This document shows, piece after piece, positions 62,213 through 64,000 of a stretch of DNA of 64,000 nt. The translations under genes and the position numbers were made by a program. The notes under the pieces are model-generated. The model made no database searches. It was not told the DNA's origin and worked only from the letters and a program-made list of their open reading frames with translations. The stretch spans positions 30,823,576-30,887,575 of the forward strand of contig CM018037.1 of the NCBI GenBank assembly GCA_008638375.1, given 5' to 3'. Origin of the DNA: Nyssa sinensis (taxonomy: Eukaryota; Streptophyta; Magnoliopsida; Cornales; Nyssaceae). Position 1 is the stretch's first letter; every line of letters begins with the position of its first letter.

Positions 62213-64000
62213 GTATGGTTCCGTTGACGCCTGGACTATTTATTGAGTTTTGAGGAATTGAGAATTGTCTGTTTTGATCTGATTTTTATTTTAGTGATTA
62301 TATTTGACTTTGATAGGATGAGTGTATGTAAATCCTAACAGAATAGGAGAGGTGTCGATCATGTCTCTTTAGGTTGTTTTGAATTAATTGTAGTCCGAGT
62401 TTATGCTTACATTTCATTTTTTGATTGGAGATGATGATTGTAATATTATTAGTTAGGGATAACTTCAGGGTTCAGACTTACCCAAAAAAGAAAAGAAAAA
62501 GAACTTCAGGGTTCAGAGTATGATATTTGTGTTTTATGGGTAGAGGAAACTTCATCCTTGGTTAATGTTTGAACATTTTTATTCTTGTGTGTGATGGTGT
62601 GCTTGATTTAATGTAGGCATATGATTAAAATCACTTAAATTACACATGTACAGCTTGAACATTTTTATTTGATTCGATTCTCGTTGCCTAAAGAGCTGAG
62701 ACTAGAGTTAGATGGCAGCTAATTTCGAAGACTGTTAAACCTCACATTAGTTTTGTCAGGTTATTTTCTTGGAGCTATTGAGAAGTGAAGGGCACCAAAA
62801 GGACAACGAATATTAGGCTTAGATTAGTGGGTAATATTGGGGAAACAAAACTAAATATTACCACAAAAAAAGATTTGATCTTTTTTAGTCCCCTCCAATT
62901 GGCAACAATCTATTATTTGCTCCTGCTTGCTTTGCCTTTATCTATGATTTGGTTTATTCTTCTGGATATCTTGTGCCTTGCTGTCAGATGGATTCTCCTT
63001 CTTATTTTTTTCAAAGAACTCTTCAAAATCTCTATTAATTTCTAAGAAGTCTTGTAATGGCATAAATGAATTATTAAAGAGATAATTTTGATATCTTAAT
63101 CATCTAGGAAGGGGGAGTGGATGGATACATCTTCATCAATAAGTTGGATGAGATGAGGTTGTTTGATTGATGATTGGAAAGATTATATGGAGGGTAAAAC
63201 CTAGGGACTGCCCTAACATGTAAGTATTTTGGTGTTGATTGAGTGGTTTAGAATTCGAAACTCTGCAATGCTGTGCTTGTGATACTATGCAGGTTGTTGT
63301 GAATTGAGTGTACTAAAAGTAGTATGGGAACCCATAGAGAGAGAGAGAAGAGAAGGTGGGGGGGTCATAAGAAGATATTTAATGCTACCATGCTTTGACT
63401 GCATATGTGGCTTTTAATTGATCATTTGGTGGAGAATGATCTTTGTGATGTGGGCTCTCGTCATCATTTAGATTATTTATGCTTAACCTTAGATCTTCCA
63501 ATTTGCTGCAGTGATTTTTACGCTATGGCATTGGATTGCTTATTGTATATTATGTTGTGGTTATTGTGTTTCTGTCTGCATATTGTACATGGTGTTTTGC
63601 AGTTTACTGCAATTTTGTGTTTTCTTATCAATGAATATTTGAGGGTACTGGTAAAAGGCTGGCCATGATTTTATGGTCCAGAATGAAGAAATCACATGCT
63701 GATGAAATGAGCATAGTCAATATAAAGAAGGCGAGATGGTTGAGGGGCATAGCATTAATTCATTCCTATGACATTGAAGGTAGCACCAAGTGAGGACAAG
63801 ATGAGATAAGTTGGCTGCAGTGGTTTGTTCATGTGCACGATAAATAAATAAAAATGAAAATCAAGGACTAAATGAGTAAGGACTGACACATGATTCTAGT
63901 TAAAGGTACGAGAAGAAAACAAGGATGGACAGATGGAATGTGGCTTGGCTCTAGGAGAAAAGATGCAATGGCTATGAACTAATTAGAGATATGGCCTAGA
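62213..64000 (+). other. Phosphatase intron 1 (partial)
   Basis: No second exon recognised. A duplicated 20-base word (aacttcagggttcagas) occurs near 62462 and 62502. A decayed LINE tail lies at 63690-63990 (RMLRW-like and LQWFVHV-like words across frames). Confidence 0.5.
63690..63990 (+). pseudogene. Decayed LINE C-terminal remnant
   Basis: Plus-strand words MSIVNIKKARW, VAPSEDKMR, LQWFVHVH and KGTRRKQGW appear in the same order as the LINE tail at 17293-17631 ([36 protein letters not shown]), with frameshifts. Confidence 0.55.

Noticed and set aside
62785..63668. Hydrophobic open frames in phosphatase intron 1 (62785-63042, 63405-63665)
   Set aside because: T-rich intronic sequence gives Leu/Phe-rich translations by chance; no DLDET motif or splice phase that would make it exon 2.
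1..64000. tRNA or rRNA genes
   Set aside because: No cloverleaf-like gene or rRNA segment recognised by reading; the only tRNA-related sequences are LTR primer sites and the SINE.

Overview
Eukaryotic nuclear DNA, almost certainly from a eudicot plant. The support is intron-split plant-specific genes with GT/AG splice sites, Ty1/copia and Ty3/gypsy LTR retrotransposons with plant-type primer sites, an Au-like SINE, plant LINEs, a Stowaway-type MITE, hAT-, Mutator- and PIF-like elements, and AT-rich intergenic sequence. I cannot name the species.

Three host genes are supported. (1) Minus strand, 1678-24476: a complete Alfin-like (AL1/AL2-type) PHD-finger chromatin reader. Its five exons join in frame to 243 aa, but intron 3 is 21.8 kb long and full of transposons. 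(2) Plus strand, 39528-51821: a plant DYRK-type protein kinase (DYRKP) with seven exons. The kinase domain is intact, exon 2 carries two apparent frameshifts, and the 7.2-kb last intron holds a nearly complete antisense copia element. (3) Plus strand, 61892 to beyond the window: first exon of a membrane-anchored HAD/SCP1-like phosphatase related to Arabidopsis At3g55960. Genes 1 and 2 diverge from a 15-kb AT-rich spacer made largely of small DNA transposons. Genes 2 and 3 are separated by an old copia element.

Layout. 1-1440: AT-rich, no gene, one GC-rich island. 1678-24476: AL gene; intron 3 holds LINE pieces, an Au-like SINE, a PIF/Harbinger-like element, two head-to-head gypsy fragments forming a long inverted repeat (7519-13011) with a nested hAT-like element, a LINE interrupted by a DNA transposon, a 620-bp tandem duplication, a 5'-truncated LINE with a 13-bp target duplication, and other remnants. 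24477-39380: spacer with hAT-, Mutator- and Stowaway-like elements and a 152-bp tandem repeat joined to a foldback. 39528-51821: kinase. 53435-60320: old copia with matching CATTT target duplications, carrying a nested Mutator-like element (58244-59852) that appears to contain a captured clathrin-light-chain fragment (Pack-MULE). 60326-64000: phosphatase promoter, first exon and part of intron 1.

The genes do not form a pathway. The shared theme is retention of intact splice signals and reading frames around large intronic transposon loads. The most interesting points are the transposon-filled AL intron with a potential long hairpin, the candidate Pack-MULE, and the kinase with frameshifts outside its catalytic domain.
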